Positions 7,873-16,660 of a stretch of DNA of 40,536 nt are shown piece after piece. Origin of the DNA: Mojavia pulchra JT2-VF2. GTDB taxonomy: Bacteria > Cyanobacteriota > Cyanobacteriia > Cyanobacteriales > Nostocaceae. The position numbers and the translations under genes were made by a program. The notes under the pieces were generated by a model, which did not search any database, was not told where the DNA came from, and saw nothing but the letters and a program-made list of their open reading frames with translations. The stretch lies in assembly GCA_019359325.1 (NCBI GenBank), contig JAHHHN010000041.1:1-40536 (forward strand), in the 5' to 3' direction. The stretch's first letter is position 1. Every line of letters begins with the position of its first letter.

Positions 7873-9746
7873 CTATGGACACCTTACCATCTGATCTCAA
7901 TCAACGCTCATACAGCTTACCACCGCGTCTAAATCTGGCAATCATGGCATCCATAACAGGCGCGGTGATTTGTGGCATTGCTGCCCATGTTGGCGACGGC
8001 ATCTCAAAGAAAGAATTGTGCTTTTACCCACTCTCAGCCAGAATCCATGATGCACCAATAGAAGCAGGTGTTGGCAACCCTGATAAATTGCTTTTGGGTA
8101 ACAAGTATTGCCGATATGAGCAGCGATCGCAAATCCCAGAGCCTTATCTTAAGGCTAACCAGTACCGCACAAGCAACCCGAACTATAACCCTTGGGCATT
8201 TCTCCAGCACGATAGCCTGTACACTTTTCGAGAACTAAGTGCCGACAACCCCTTTAAAATTCATCTGGGCATTGGTGCAATGGTGTTAGGGGCAATAGGG
8301 TTGTGGGCCACCACCAGGGCAAGGGATTATCTAAGCGATATCAGACCCCACTACCGAGCTACCAAGCAATTTGAAGGTGTGAAAGCTAATTACTCTCTCA
8401 AGCTGGGTGAGCAGTTGCTTGAACTATCTGGAAATGAGTTGATTAAATACCTGCGTGGTATCAAAATCGCTGAGGCCAGACAGCAGTTTATCGCCAGCAT
8501 TACCCCACAGCAAGTAACAGCCCTGCTCATGGCGATGAATGCGGATGATTACTACGAGTTTGGGTACTTGCTAGATGGTGGTGCAAGTTTTGAGAAGTTT
8601 GAGCAACCGCAATTACCACACGGCACACCGGGGACAGTAACCGAACAAGTGCAGCAGCCAGTCATTGCCAACGGTGACAAATACCAATGGATGAAAAACG
8701 CGATTGGCTACCCTGCTTTACTGTTTGGCGGTATGGGGTCGGGTAAGTCGTGGACAACTAGAGAGATTGTCTGGCAGAAGGTACAAGCGGGATGGGATGT
8801 TATAGCTCTAGACCCGCACGGGACTGAGGTTGAATGGCGAGGGGTGAGGCTGATTACTGGTTACAGGGAAATAGCCGACTTCATGCAATGGTACATGGGG
8901 GAAATGCGCCGCCGTTACAGAGCCTATCGTGAAAGCGGAATGGTTGAGGAGCAATGGACGCAACACTTAAGAGACACAAACCAACATTTCTGTGTAGTCG
9001 CTGAGGAGTTTACAACTTGGACAGACAACATTGTTGAGCCAATGCCAGATGATTGTGAGGATGAAAAATGGAAGCCCGACCCTGATTTTGTCGGTAAATG
9101 GTTTCGCTGTGCTATGACCGAATCCCGTAAACAGTTGATGATTCCTTTGTTTGTCGCCCATGATCGCACAATGGAAATCTTAGCCAAAGCCAAAGGATTA
9201 TCAAAGCTCAGGGATGCGGCACTGTTAGAGGTGGAACTGTTTGCAGATATAGACAGCGTAACTAAAGAAGCAACAGCAAGCGGTAAAGGTGCAATTAAGT
9301 TACCAGGACATGGTGAATGGTTGCCAATTGAACTGCCTAAACTTGACCACAAACGAATTGATTTTCGGTTTGATGAATCTGTGAAAGCTGATGCTCAAAG
9401 CAACACCAAAAAGGTAGACCCCAAACTTTCAACAGATCACGAAACAGCAGAGCGCATCTGGCAACTGGAATTTAATTTAGATAAGCCTTCATCAGAATCT
9501 AGCCCTACCCAATCCCTAACACCACTAGCCCAATCACTGCTGCAATACCTCCAGCGCACCGGGAGAACATCGGCAGTCATACAGGAGATACAGCCCAACT
9601 TTAAGGTAAAGGGTCAACGGTTCAGTTCCGAGGAATTAAAGCGACTGTTTAATGAGTTGGTAGAGGCGAGTCTGTCCGTCTGGCTTGATGCCAATACCAT
9701 CAAAATCAGTCCAAATCATCCAGACGGACAGGACGGACAGAATTAG
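7869..9746 (+). CDS. Membrane-anchored FtsK/VirD4-like P-loop ATPase
   Basis: A 625-residue protein. Hydrophobic segments near residues 23-41 and 132-148 anchor it in the membrane, with a presumably periplasmic loop between them. The ATPase core has Walker A GGMGSGKS (287-294), a strand-end DVIALDPHG (310-318) typical of HerA/FtsK/VirD4 pumps, and a Walker B-like HFCVVAEEF (373-381). The C-terminal ~80 residues may be a winged-helix-like DNA-binding region. Two N-terminal spans followed by this ATPase is the layout of type IV coupling proteins such as TraD/VirD4. No relaxase or type IV secretion genes are visible nearby, so DNA pumping during partition or an incomplete transfer system are both open. 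Confidence 0.6.
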   Translation: MTMDTLPSDLNQRSYSLPPRLNLAIMASITGAVICGIAAHVGDGISKKELCFYPLSARIHDAPIEAGVGNPDKLLLGNKYCRYEQRSQIPEPYLKANQYRTSNPNYNPWAFLQHDSLYTFRELSADNPFKIHLGIGAMVLGAIGLWATTRARDYLSDIRPHYRATKQFEGVKANYSLKLGEQLLELSGNELIKYLRGIKIAEARQQFIASITPQQVTALLMAMNADDYYEFGYLLDGGASFEKFEQPQLPHGTPGTVTEQVQQPVIANGDKYQWMKNAIGYPALLFGGMGSGKSWTTREIVWQKVQAGWDVIALDPHGTEVEWRGVRLITGYREIADFMQWYMGEMRRRYRAYRESGMVEEQWTQHLRDTNQHFCVVAEEFTTWTDNIVEPMPDDCEDEKWKPDPDFVGKWFRCAMTESRKQLMIPLFVAHDRTMEILAKAKGLSKLRDAALLEVELFADIDSVTKEATASGKGAIKLPGHGEWLPIELPKLDHKRIDFRFDESVKADAQSNTKKVDPKLSTDHETAERIWQLEFNLDKPSSESSPTQSLTPLAQSLLQYLQRTGRTSAVIQEIQPNFKVKGQRFSSEELKRLFNELVEASLSVWLDANTIKISPNHPDGQDGQN

Positions 9747-9811
9747 ACAGAATCCTTGTACAACAAGGGACAGACAAGACAGAGCCGGGACAGAAGCCGG
9801 ACAGGAGACAT
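9718..9811. repeat. GACAG repeat array
   Basis: Seven GACAG pentamers (often GGACAG) lie within about 90 bp, all in one orientation, starting in the last codons of the ATPase gene and running through the following spacer. Inverted matches (CTGTCCGTC) occur at about 9674. The regular strand bias suggests a protein-binding array, for example iterons or a centromere, though simple low-complexity drift is possible. Confidence 0.4.
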
Positions 9812-9813
9812 TA

Positions 9814-9842
9814 GCCCTCGGATTGTAGCGGGGGTTTTATTA
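9814..9842 (+). terminator. Probable rho-independent terminator of the ParM-like operon
   Basis: CCCTCG (9815-9820) pairs with CGGGGG (9829-9834), with one G-U pair and an 8-nt loop, followed by TTTTATTATT. It sits about 70 bp after the ATPase stop codon. Confidence 0.55.
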
Positions 9843-9871
9843 TTAGCGCTCACCCAAGGACAATTCCCTGA

Positions 9872-9898
9872 TGTTTACATCTGTAGACACTGTAAACA
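9872..9898. promoter_or_regulatory. Perfect 8-bp inverted repeat, operator-like
   Basis: TGTTTACA at 9872-9879 and TGTAAACA at 9891-9898 are exact reverse complements with 11 bp between them, a spacing suited to a dimeric repressor. It lies upstream of the NACHT-type gene. A second dyad, GTTGCAC/GTGCAAC, follows at 9934-9954. Confidence 0.35.
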
Positions 9899-9959
9899 AA
9901 TCTGTCTGTGCGCGTTGTAGAAAAAACTTGGTAGTTGCACTTCTGAGGTGCAACATTGA

Positions 9960-10073
9960 AGCTCAGAACTTGGATGTTGGAGTTAAAAGCTCGACGTTCC
10001 GAGTTCTCAACAGCAATCTTGGAGTAAAAAGGTCGAAGTTTCGAGTTTAAAGGTCAGAAATTGGAATTTTGAG
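9960..10073. repeat. Degenerate ~21-22 bp tandem repeats upstream of the NACHT gene
   Basis: Four to five imperfect copies built on an A-rich lead, then GCTCGAAGTTCCGAGTT, can be aligned by eye. The clearest are AAGCTCGACGTTCCGAGTT near 9986 and AAGGTCGAAGTTTCGAGTT near 10029. They may be short dispersed cyanobacterial repeats or a binding array controlling the downstream gene. Confidence 0.45.
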
Positions 10074-10186
10074 AGCGATCACAAAAGCATTTATCTCAAA
10101 AACTTGTCTCTTGTCTTTGAAGTGGCATTATTAAGGGTTCGTGAGGTTAACATAGTAAAAATGTTTTCAGCCTCTTGTCGGTGAAA

Positions 10187-13100
10187 ATGCTAAATCAGGA
10201 TTATGAATGGAAGCGGTTCTGGTGTCCTCGGTCAGGTCGCATTAATCTAGCTGATGGTGGTTATCTTTGCAACCCAGAAGAAAAGTGGGGCAAAATATAC
10301 AATCCAGATTTAGTAACCTTTGATGCTATCTCCCACTTCTCATGTTTAGCACTCTTGGGTGAGCCAGGAATTGGTAAAAGCTGTGCTTTAGAAGCAGAGA
10401 AAAAACAAATTATCAGTAAAATTCAACAGCAAGGTGGTCAGGTACATTCGTTAGATGATATCCGTTCCTATGGAAGTGAAGACAGATTAGTTCGCAGATT
10501 ATTTGACAGCCCAGAATTTACTCAATGGATAGAAGGCACTCATCAGTTACATATTTTTTTAGATAGTCTTGATGAATGCTTGCTACGAATAGATACATTA
10601 GCAACGCTCCTAGTTGACGAGTTCAAACGTTATCAGAATCATATCCAGCGTTTACATCTTCGTATTGCCTGCCGAACCGCTGTTTGGCAACCAGTCCTAG
10701 AGGAAGGACTGAAGCAAATTTGGGGTAAAGATAATGTAGGAATTTATGAACTAGCTCCACTTCGCCGTATAGATGTGAGTAAAGCTGCAAAGATTGAAGG
10801 CATCGATAATCCTGAAACATTTCTAGAAGAGATTAACAGTAAAAATGTTGTACCTTTGGCTATTAAACCAATTACATTAGAATTTCTGATTAAAACTTAT
10901 CGTAGCTACAATGGTAAATTTCCTCCTAATCAAAGGTTGCATGAACTTTATCTTGAAGGATGTCTCTGGCTTTGTGAAGAACGGAATCAGAGCCGGATTT
11001 CATCGAAATTAAAAGGTAATTTTAAGCGGCAAGAACGTTTAATGGTTGCGGCTAGGATTGCAGCGATCGCGATTTTTGGCAATAAATTTGCTATCTGGAC
11101 TGGTATTCAGAGCGATGTTCCAGATGATGACGTATTTATTGAGAAGATATGCCAAGGAAGTGAAAGCGTTGATGGTAGAGAATTTGAAATCACTGTAGAA
11201 GCTGTTGAGGAAGTTTTAGATACTGCTTTATTCTCATCTCGTGGTGAATTAAGTCGTATGGGATGGGCACACCAAACCTATGCTGAATTTCTAGCAGCAT
11301 GGTACTTGGTTCAGCATCAAACACCTTTGGAGCGGGTAATAAGCCTAATAATTTCATCTGAAGATCCTGAATGTAAATTAATTCCACAGCTTCATGAGAC
11401 AGTAGCATGGCTAGCTAGTATGAGGACTGATGTATTTCAGGAAATTATCAAGACTGCTCCTGATGTGCTGTTGCGAAGCGACATACCCACAGATGCAAAT
11501 CTTCAAGCAGTGATCGTTGATAACTTACTGAAACAGTACGAGCAGGGAAAACTATTGTATTCAAGCGGTGATAATTACCTAAGATACGAGAAGCTGAAAC
11601 ATTCTGGGCTGACTGAACAATTACGTCCATATATTCAGGTTTCTAGCAACCAAATTGATGCATCTCGTGCAGCGATAGACATTGCTGAGGCTTGTAAAGT
11701 AGATGAACTTCAAGAAGATTTAGTAAACTTAGCACTTGATTCATCCCAATTAATTTACCTCAGAGTTAATGCTGTAAAAGCAATCTGTACACTTGGTAAT
11801 GCAAGTGCAAAATTGCAATTAAAATCACTGGCTTGTAGACAACTTGCAGAAGATGAGGATGACCAACTTAAAGGATATGCTTTGAGAGCAATTTGGTCAG
11901 ATCATCTGCTAGCAGAAGAATTGTTTAATGTTTTAACTCCACGTAAAAAGATAAACTTCACAGGATCGTATCGAGTCTTTCTTGACTTTGAACTCGTACC
12001 CAAACTACAGCCATCTGATTTGCTACTTGCTCTTAATTGGGTCGAAAAGCAAGGTCTTAGAGTCTTTGGACATCCATTTGAAAGACTTGGTGATGCCATA
12101 CTCCTAAAAGCTTGGGAACATTTTGACTTGCCTGATGTAGCAGAAAGTTTCACTAAAGTCGCTCTAATACAGTGGAAAGAACATCAGAAAGTTATCACTT
12201 CTGATAATGAACTTCAAGCACAATTTGAATTCTCACTTATTAATGAGCTTAATAAGCGGCATAAACTGATTGAACAGGCAGTTGGAATAGTTTCACAATC
12301 AGGGGAAGATATATATTTTTTATTGGATTCTTTGACAGAAAATATTCTTATAAAAGAAGATATTTTTTGGATGTTAGGTAAGCTTCAAAATATTGATTCT
12401 CAAGAAGAGCGAATTTGGGCAGCACTAATTCACTGGAAATTTAACCGTCAAGATGCGTTCCCTCTTATAGATGCTATCCTTACAGCTATTCAGACTAATA
12501 ATATCTTGCGTGAAGAATTTGCATATTATGTTTCAATAATTGATTTGACCTCAACGCAGGCTGAAATGATGAAGGCTGAATATCAAATGAAGCAAGAAAA
12601 CCAAGCTCGTAGACAAAAACCTATTCTAGATCCACCACCTAAAGAACGAGTCCTTTTATTTTTAGAGCAGCTAGAGTCAGGAAATCTATCAGCTTGGTGG
12701 CAACTAAATATGGAGATGATGCTTAAGCCAGATAGTCAACATTATGAAAAAGAGCTTGAATCAGATTTAACAAAACTTCCCGGATGGCAAGAAGCTAATA
12801 TAAAAACTCGTGAAAGAATTATTAAAGGCGCTAAAAAGTACATTCAAGAATATAACCAAGTAGCTTATGACTGGATAGGGACAAATACGTATGATCGCCT
12901 AGCATTATCTGGTTGTAAAGCTTTACAGTTGCTTTTACAAGAAACTCCAGAATTTATAGATACTCTATCATCTGAGGTATGGCAAAGATGGGCATCTGTT
13001 ATTGTCGCCTTTCCTCATAGCAGCACCACCCAACGAGAACATTACTATACGGAATTAGTCAAGCGGGCATACATAAATGCTCCCTCTGAAACCCTGAATA

Positions 13101-14233
13101 CGCTGCTGTCTATTATTAATAAGGAAAATGAGGAACATAGCTATATTTTTATTCTTAATAAATTTGAAAAATGCTGGGATAATCGTTTCCAAGCGGTTCT
13201 TCTGGAAAAGGCTAAGGATTCTGCAATTAAATATAAATGTCTGGAACAGTTACTTGAAGAACTTTTAAAGCATGAATCGATTGGAGCTAGAGACTTTGCT
13301 CAATCCCTTGTCTCTATTCCCCTACCTTCAGAAGAAGAAGCACACCAGAAAGCTGTAGTTGTAGGTAGGGTATTAATCGAATGTGCAGAACCTAATAGCT
13401 GGGTGATTGTTTGGTCAGCTATTCAGCAAGATACAGACTTTGGAAGGAAAGTATTTGAAACAGTCGCTAACCGCTACGTGCATGGTCTTCATTTGAAGCT
13501 GACTGAAAAACAGCTAGCGGATTTATACATCTGGCTAGTTTGTCAATATCCTCATGCTGAAGATCCTGATCACAGCAATGAGGTTATTGCTCACAATATG
13601 GACAATAGAGAAAGCCTTGCTGGTCTGAGGGACAATGTTTTGACACAACTTAGGGAAACTGGGACATTTCAGGCGTGTATTGAGATTGAGCGCATTGCTG
13701 ACCAGTTCCCTAAACTAACGTGGCTTAAAAGAACGTTGCTGAACGCCCAGAACGTTATGCGGCGTAAAACTTGGCAACCACTCCAACCAGAGCAAATTCT
13801 CCAGATTGTGAGTCATAAGCCCAAAAATCAAAGTACATATATAAATCAGACAGGAATTTTTATTACTATGCCAGATTCAAACAACCCAATCATTAACTTT
13901 AACAACGCTGTAAACGCTGCCAATATCAACAGCACTATCAATGGAGATCAGATTCAACACAATTATGCTCCAGAACAAAATCTTATAGAGGCTTTTGACG
14001 AGATTCAGCAAATCGTAAATCGGATAACTCAAAATTATCCCGCTCCAACTGAAGTAGAGAAACAAATTATTGTGGCAGAAGCAGTAGAGCAAGTGAAGCA
14101 GAATCCAACTTTGAGGAAGCGCTTGGAATTGGGAGGAAAAGCATTTATATTTGAAGCACTTCAGAAAGCTTCAGATCAGTGGTGGGTCGCTCCATTTGTG
14201 AAAGCAATTGAGGCTGGGGTGAAGGGAGAATAA
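10187..14233 (+). CDS. NACHT-type STAND NTPase with helical repeats, candidate antiphage or signalling protein
   Basis: A 1348-residue protein. I chose the ATG at 10187; TTG at 10175 and GTG at 10181 are alternatives. Walker A GEPGIGKS lies at about 58-65 and the Walker B IFLDSLDE at 123-130 has the extra acidic residue of NACHT domains. The NTPase region runs to about 400 and is followed by some 800 residues of alpha-helical, HEAT-like sequence, the usual sensor arm. There is no separate N-terminal effector domain. Near 1233-1260 is an Asn-rich segment (INFNNAVNAANINST, then INGDQIQHN), then a ~95-residue helical end. Bacterial NACHT proteins are known antiphage factors. A role here is inferred from the family and from the accessory neighbourhood. 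Confidence 0.75.
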   Translation: MLNQDYEWKRFWCPRSGRINLADGGYLCNPEEKWGKIYNPDLVTFDAISHFSCLALLGEPGIGKSCALEAEKKQIISKIQQQGGQVHSLDDIRSYGSEDRLVRRLFDSPEFTQWIEGTHQLHIFLDSLDECLLRIDTLATLLVDEFKRYQNHIQRLHLRIACRTAVWQPVLEEGLKQIWGKDNVGIYELAPLRRIDVSKAAKIEGIDNPETFLEEINSKNVVPLAIKPITLEFLIKTYRSYNGKFPPNQRLHELYLEGCLWLCEERNQSRISSKLKGNFKRQERLMVAARIAAIAIFGNKFAIWTGIQSDVPDDDVFIEKICQGSESVDGREFEITVEAVEEVLDTALFSSRGELSRMGWAHQTYAEFLAAWYLVQHQTPLERVISLIISSEDPECKLIPQLHETVAWLASMRTDVFQEIIKTAPDVLLRSDIPTDANLQAVIVDNLLKQYEQGKLLYSSGDNYLRYEKLKHSGLTEQLRPYIQVSSNQIDASRAAIDIAEACKVDELQEDLVNLALDSSQLIYLRVNAVKAICTLGNASAKLQLKSLACRQLAEDEDDQLKGYALRAIWSDHLLAEELFNVLTPRKKINFTGSYRVFLDFELVPKLQPSDLLLALNWVEKQGLRVFGHPFERLGDAILLKAWEHFDLPDVAESFTKVALIQWKEHQKVITSDNELQAQFEFSLINELNKRHKLIEQAVGIVSQSGEDIYFLLDSLTENILIKEDIFWMLGKLQNIDSQEERIWAALIHWKFNRQDAFPLIDAILTAIQTNNILREEFAYYVSIIDLTSTQAEMMKAEYQMKQENQARRQKPILDPPPKERVLLFLEQLESGNLSAWWQLNMEMMLKPDSQHYEKELESDLTKLPGWQEANIKTRERIIKGAKKYIQEYNQVAYDWIGTNTYDRLALSGCKALQLLLQETPEFIDTLSSEVWQRWASVIVAFPHSSTTQREHYYTELVKRAYINAPSETLNTLLSIINKENEEHSYIFILNKFEKCWDNRFQAVLLEKAKDSAIKYKCLEQLLEELLKHESIGARDFAQSLVSIPLPSEEEAHQKAVVVGRVLIECAEPNSWVIVWSAIQQDTDFGRKVFETVANRYVHGLHLKLTEKQLADLYIWLVCQYPHAEDPDHSNEVIAHNMDNRESLAGLRDNVLTQLRETGTFQACIEIERIADQFPKLTWLKRTLLNAQNVMRRKTWQPLQPEQILQIVSHKPKNQSTYINQTGIFITMPDSNNPIINFNNAVNAANINSTINGDQIQHNYAPEQNLIEAFDEIQQIVNRITQNYPAPTEVEKQIIVAEAVEQVKQNPTLRKRLELGGKAFIFEALQKASDQWWVAPFVKAIEAGVKGE

Positions 14234-14254
14234 AGAAATTGAGAAAATAAGGCG

Positions 14255-14317
14255 ATCGCTCATCATTGCTAAAAAGTTCCGATTTTAATTGGAGTCGGAA
14301 CTAAAGAGCGATTTTTA
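14255..14317 (+). terminator. Two-tier hairpin terminator after the NACHT gene
   Basis: Outer stem ATCGCTC (14255-14261) with GAGCGAT (14306-14312), inner perfect stem AGTTCCGA (14275-14282) with TCGGAACT (14295-14302), then TTTTT. It lies 20 bp after the stop codon. Confidence 0.65.
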
Positions 14318-14351
14318 TGTGGTGTTCAACCCTTTTGACCCACTGAACCAG

Positions 14352-14391
14352 AATCAAGATGCCTGCCGATATCTCGGCAGGCATCTTGATT
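14352..14391. repeat. Perfect 18-bp hairpin with a 4-nt loop
   Basis: AATCAAGATGCCTGCCGA at 14352-14369 is exactly complementary to 14374-14391 around TATC. No T-run follows on the plus strand. It lies between a terminator and an XRE regulator gene. It could be an operator, a recombination or transposon-end hairpin, or a structured RNA. Confidence 0.6.
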
Positions 14392-14480
14392 GTGCAGAAA
14401 AACTGCTCATTTAGTAAATCTGCCTTTTCGCATTTGATAAATTAAAGAACAATCTGGCTTATATACGAGCGAAAATAGCT

Positions 14481-15155
14481 ATGGATGGCTTGCCAAATGA
14501 TAGGTTAACAAAGAAAGCCTATGGACGCATATTAAAAAATGTGCGAAACCTTAAAAACTGCTCACAAGAGAAATTAGCTCAAGTGTGTTTTTCGTGTCGG
14601 AGAACAATAGTAGACATTGAAACCGGAAAAATCGCCCCTAATCCCTCTCTTCGAGTCGAGTTTGCCAGAGCTTTATCTAACCCTATACTTGAATATTTTC
14701 CACAGTATTCTATTGGACAATTTTCGCATCGATTGCAAATTAGATTTCAGCATGAAAAAGAAGCAGGTAAATATTTTTTGGATGTTGTTAACCAGAAAGA
14801 TTTAGATAGTTTTCAAGAGGTCTTTTATCTTTATAAAATGGCATCGCATCAAAAGGATGGTGTATTAATGCTCCTTTTGGATGAGTATCTTCACACGCGG
14901 ATCATGAATGCCCATCCTGACGAACCTACAAGAATTTTAGTCGAACGATATAGACAAAATTATATAGAATTCTTCAAAATTTGGATTCCCCAACTAAATT
15001 TCAATATATCACTAGGACAACACCCAATCCACTTGAATATGTTTCAAGCTATCCTTGAGCAAAACCAATCAAAGCTAACTCAAGCTATTCACTGGCACTT
15101 AATTAATTCCCTCAATGATGTTGAACGAATTATCAATGCGTTAGAAACTGATTAA
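14481..15155 (+). CDS. XRE-family regulator with FCD-like C-terminal half
   Basis: A 224-residue protein. Residues ~12-65 form an XRE helix-turn-helix (GRILKNVRNLKNCSQEKLAQVC, then RRTIVDIETGKIAPNPS). Residues ~95-222 are helical and resemble ligand-binding FCD domains of GntR regulators: LLLDEYLHTRIMNAHPDE near 131-148 and a final HPIHLNMFQAILEQ then HWHL block, where His residues often bind a metal or an acid ligand. FCD normally pairs with a winged helix, so an XRE pairing is less common. Neighbours are a NACHT gene upstream and, convergent, an integrase. The target is unknown. Confidence 0.6.
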   Translation: MDGLPNDRLTKKAYGRILKNVRNLKNCSQEKLAQVCFSCRRTIVDIETGKIAPNPSLRVEFARALSNPILEYFPQYSIGQFSHRLQIRFQHEKEAGKYFLDVVNQKDLDSFQEVFYLYKMASHQKDGVLMLLLDEYLHTRIMNAHPDEPTRILVERYRQNYIEFFKIWIPQLNFNISLGQHPIHLNMFQAILEQNQSKLTQAIHWHLINSLNDVERIINALETD

Positions 15156-15571
15156 TAAGTTTTGAACTGAGCCACCACTAGAACTATCATGTTTGTGCAG
15201 ATTCTCTTCTCATCTAATTGCTTTTGGACTATTGCTTTCTAGAATTAAAAAAGCGAATCTTATCAAGAATTATGATGAAAAATAAAAATTTACCCAAAGC
15301 TTGGGATAGTAAATTGCACTCTTTTTTAGTGTTCATACAAATTGTTTTTTACTTAGTGGCAACATCAAACTACTGTTTACAGATTAAAAGTACTCTAAAA
15401 GGTGATGATTCTACGAGAATACAGCCTCAGAAGGTATTTGAACTCTAAAAGTGGATGCAACGCACTGGATTTCGATAGGGATTCGACTTAAAAAAAGCAG
15501 ACGTATTTATCAATTGATCGCTATTCGCAATAACTTTGCTGTGGTGTGTCTGTTAAATTTATTAATTTCTC
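15156..15571. other. Gap between the XRE gene and the recombinase
   Basis: About 415 bp, AT-rich. A short plus-strand frame from about 15269 has a hydrophobic middle (SFLVFIQIVFYLVAT) and could encode a small membrane peptide, but no ribosome site or family supports it. No terminator or attachment site is evident. Confidence 0.3.
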
Positions 15572-16588
15572 TCACTCGGAATCCTTCAACATTCCCGTCA
15601 ACAATTCCGACATCTCCCACAGGTCTTTATTCCGATTATCATCATAAATCATCAGCGTTCGCGGGTCAGCATGACGGCTCAATTTCTGCACCTTTCTGAT
15701 ATTCCCATCCGTCGCATCAAGTGCCGCCGTAATCGCTGAATGCCTGACCCTATGCGGTGACATCGGTTTCTTCACCCCCGCCTTCTTAAAAGCAGTAGCC
15801 ACTATTTTATAAATGGCATCCGTAGTCAATCTATGCCCTTCATTATGAAAATCTAACGCTGTAAATATCGGTAAATTGCCATTCAAATCCCCCCTAGCAA
15901 TTAACCAATCAGCAAGAGCAGCCGCCACATCCTTAGACATATCCAAATATTCTTCATTCGTTCCCTTACCCTTCCCCAAAACTCTCAACTTGCGCCCATA
16001 AAAATCAAAGTCACCCACATTAAGATGACATATCTCTTGGCGACGCAACGCTAAACCCCACAGCACCAGAAAAATCGCATAGTTGCGTTTACCAATTAAA
16101 GTTTCCCGGTCAAACTGGCCAAGTACAAGTGCTATCGCTTTACTATCAACACCCCGCGTATCCCGATATGCCTTAACCTTCTCGCCCTCGACATCTTCCA
16201 GAGAATAGTTGCATACCCCCAACTTCCGCCCCATTTTCGCCAACGACTTAATCGCTGCCAACCGCCGATTGATTGTTGCCTCCCGCAACCCAGATTTAAT
16301 CAACATCGCCTTGTATTTCAACACCACCATCACTGCCTGCTCTCGCTGCAAGTGCAAAAACTCCAGCACGCTATCACCAGTTGGCGGTAAGCCTGTCATC
16401 TTCAGAAAGAAATCCCTCAAATCCTTTTCATAAGCCCGTCGAGTATTGGGGTTGCGCTTGTCTGCCAGCAGTTGGGCCAACACATCTGGATCAGTGTCTA
16501 GCTGTGCGTCAAAATATCGAGCGATCGGTGCATCTAAACACGCCTCCAACGCAGACTTTACAATTTCTCCCGAATGTGGATTGGACAT
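15572..16588 (-). CDS. Tyrosine recombinase (XerC/XerD/phage-integrase family)
   Basis: A 338-residue protein. An N-terminal SAM-like DNA-binding domain (about 45-130, NTRRAYEKDLRDFF) is followed by the catalytic domain: ALRRQEICHL with Arg182, a Lys in GKGKGTNEE near 206-208, HRVRHS with His279 and Arg282, LSRHADP with His306, and the nucleophile Tyr315 in MIYDD. All residues of the R-K-H-R-H-Y set are present, so it should be active. Such enzymes resolve plasmid dimers or integrate mobile elements. It stands alone on the minus strand, and the sequence does not show which of these it does. Confidence 0.85.
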   Translation of the reverse strand: MSNPHSGEIVKSALEACLDAPIARYFDAQLDTDPDVLAQLLADKRNPNTRRAYEKDLRDFFLKMTGLPPTGDSVLEFLHLQREQAVMVVLKYKAMLIKSGLREATINRRLAAIKSLAKMGRKLGVCNYSLEDVEGEKVKAYRDTRGVDSKAIALVLGQFDRETLIGKRNYAIFLVLWGLALRRQEICHLNVGDFDFYGRKLRVLGKGKGTNEEYLDMSKDVAAALADWLIARGDLNGNLPIFTALDFHNEGHRLTTDAIYKIVATAFKKAGVKKPMSPHRVRHSAITAALDATDGNIRKVQKLSRHADPRTLMIYDDNRNKDLWEMSELLTGMLKDSE

Positions 16589-16617
16589 AAGTGCTGACTC
16601 GCGTTCAATAAGAATAA

Positions 16618-16650
16618 GCAGGGGGGCAGGGGAGCAGGGGGGCAGGGGAG
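16618..16650. repeat. G-rich tandem repeat (GGGGCAGGGGAGCA-type)
   Basis: Repeats of GCAGGGG with alternating GAG and GGG spacers lie upstream of the recombinase and just beyond the 3' end of the four-helix-bundle gene. A reverse-complement relative lies at 17109-17150 on the other side of that gene. Confidence 0.7.
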
Positions 16651-16660
16651 ATGAAAGACA

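Noticed and set aside
7869-9746. Full conjugation system
   Set aside because: Only a coupling-protein-like ATPase is visible; no relaxase, VirB4 or pilus genes are present in the window.
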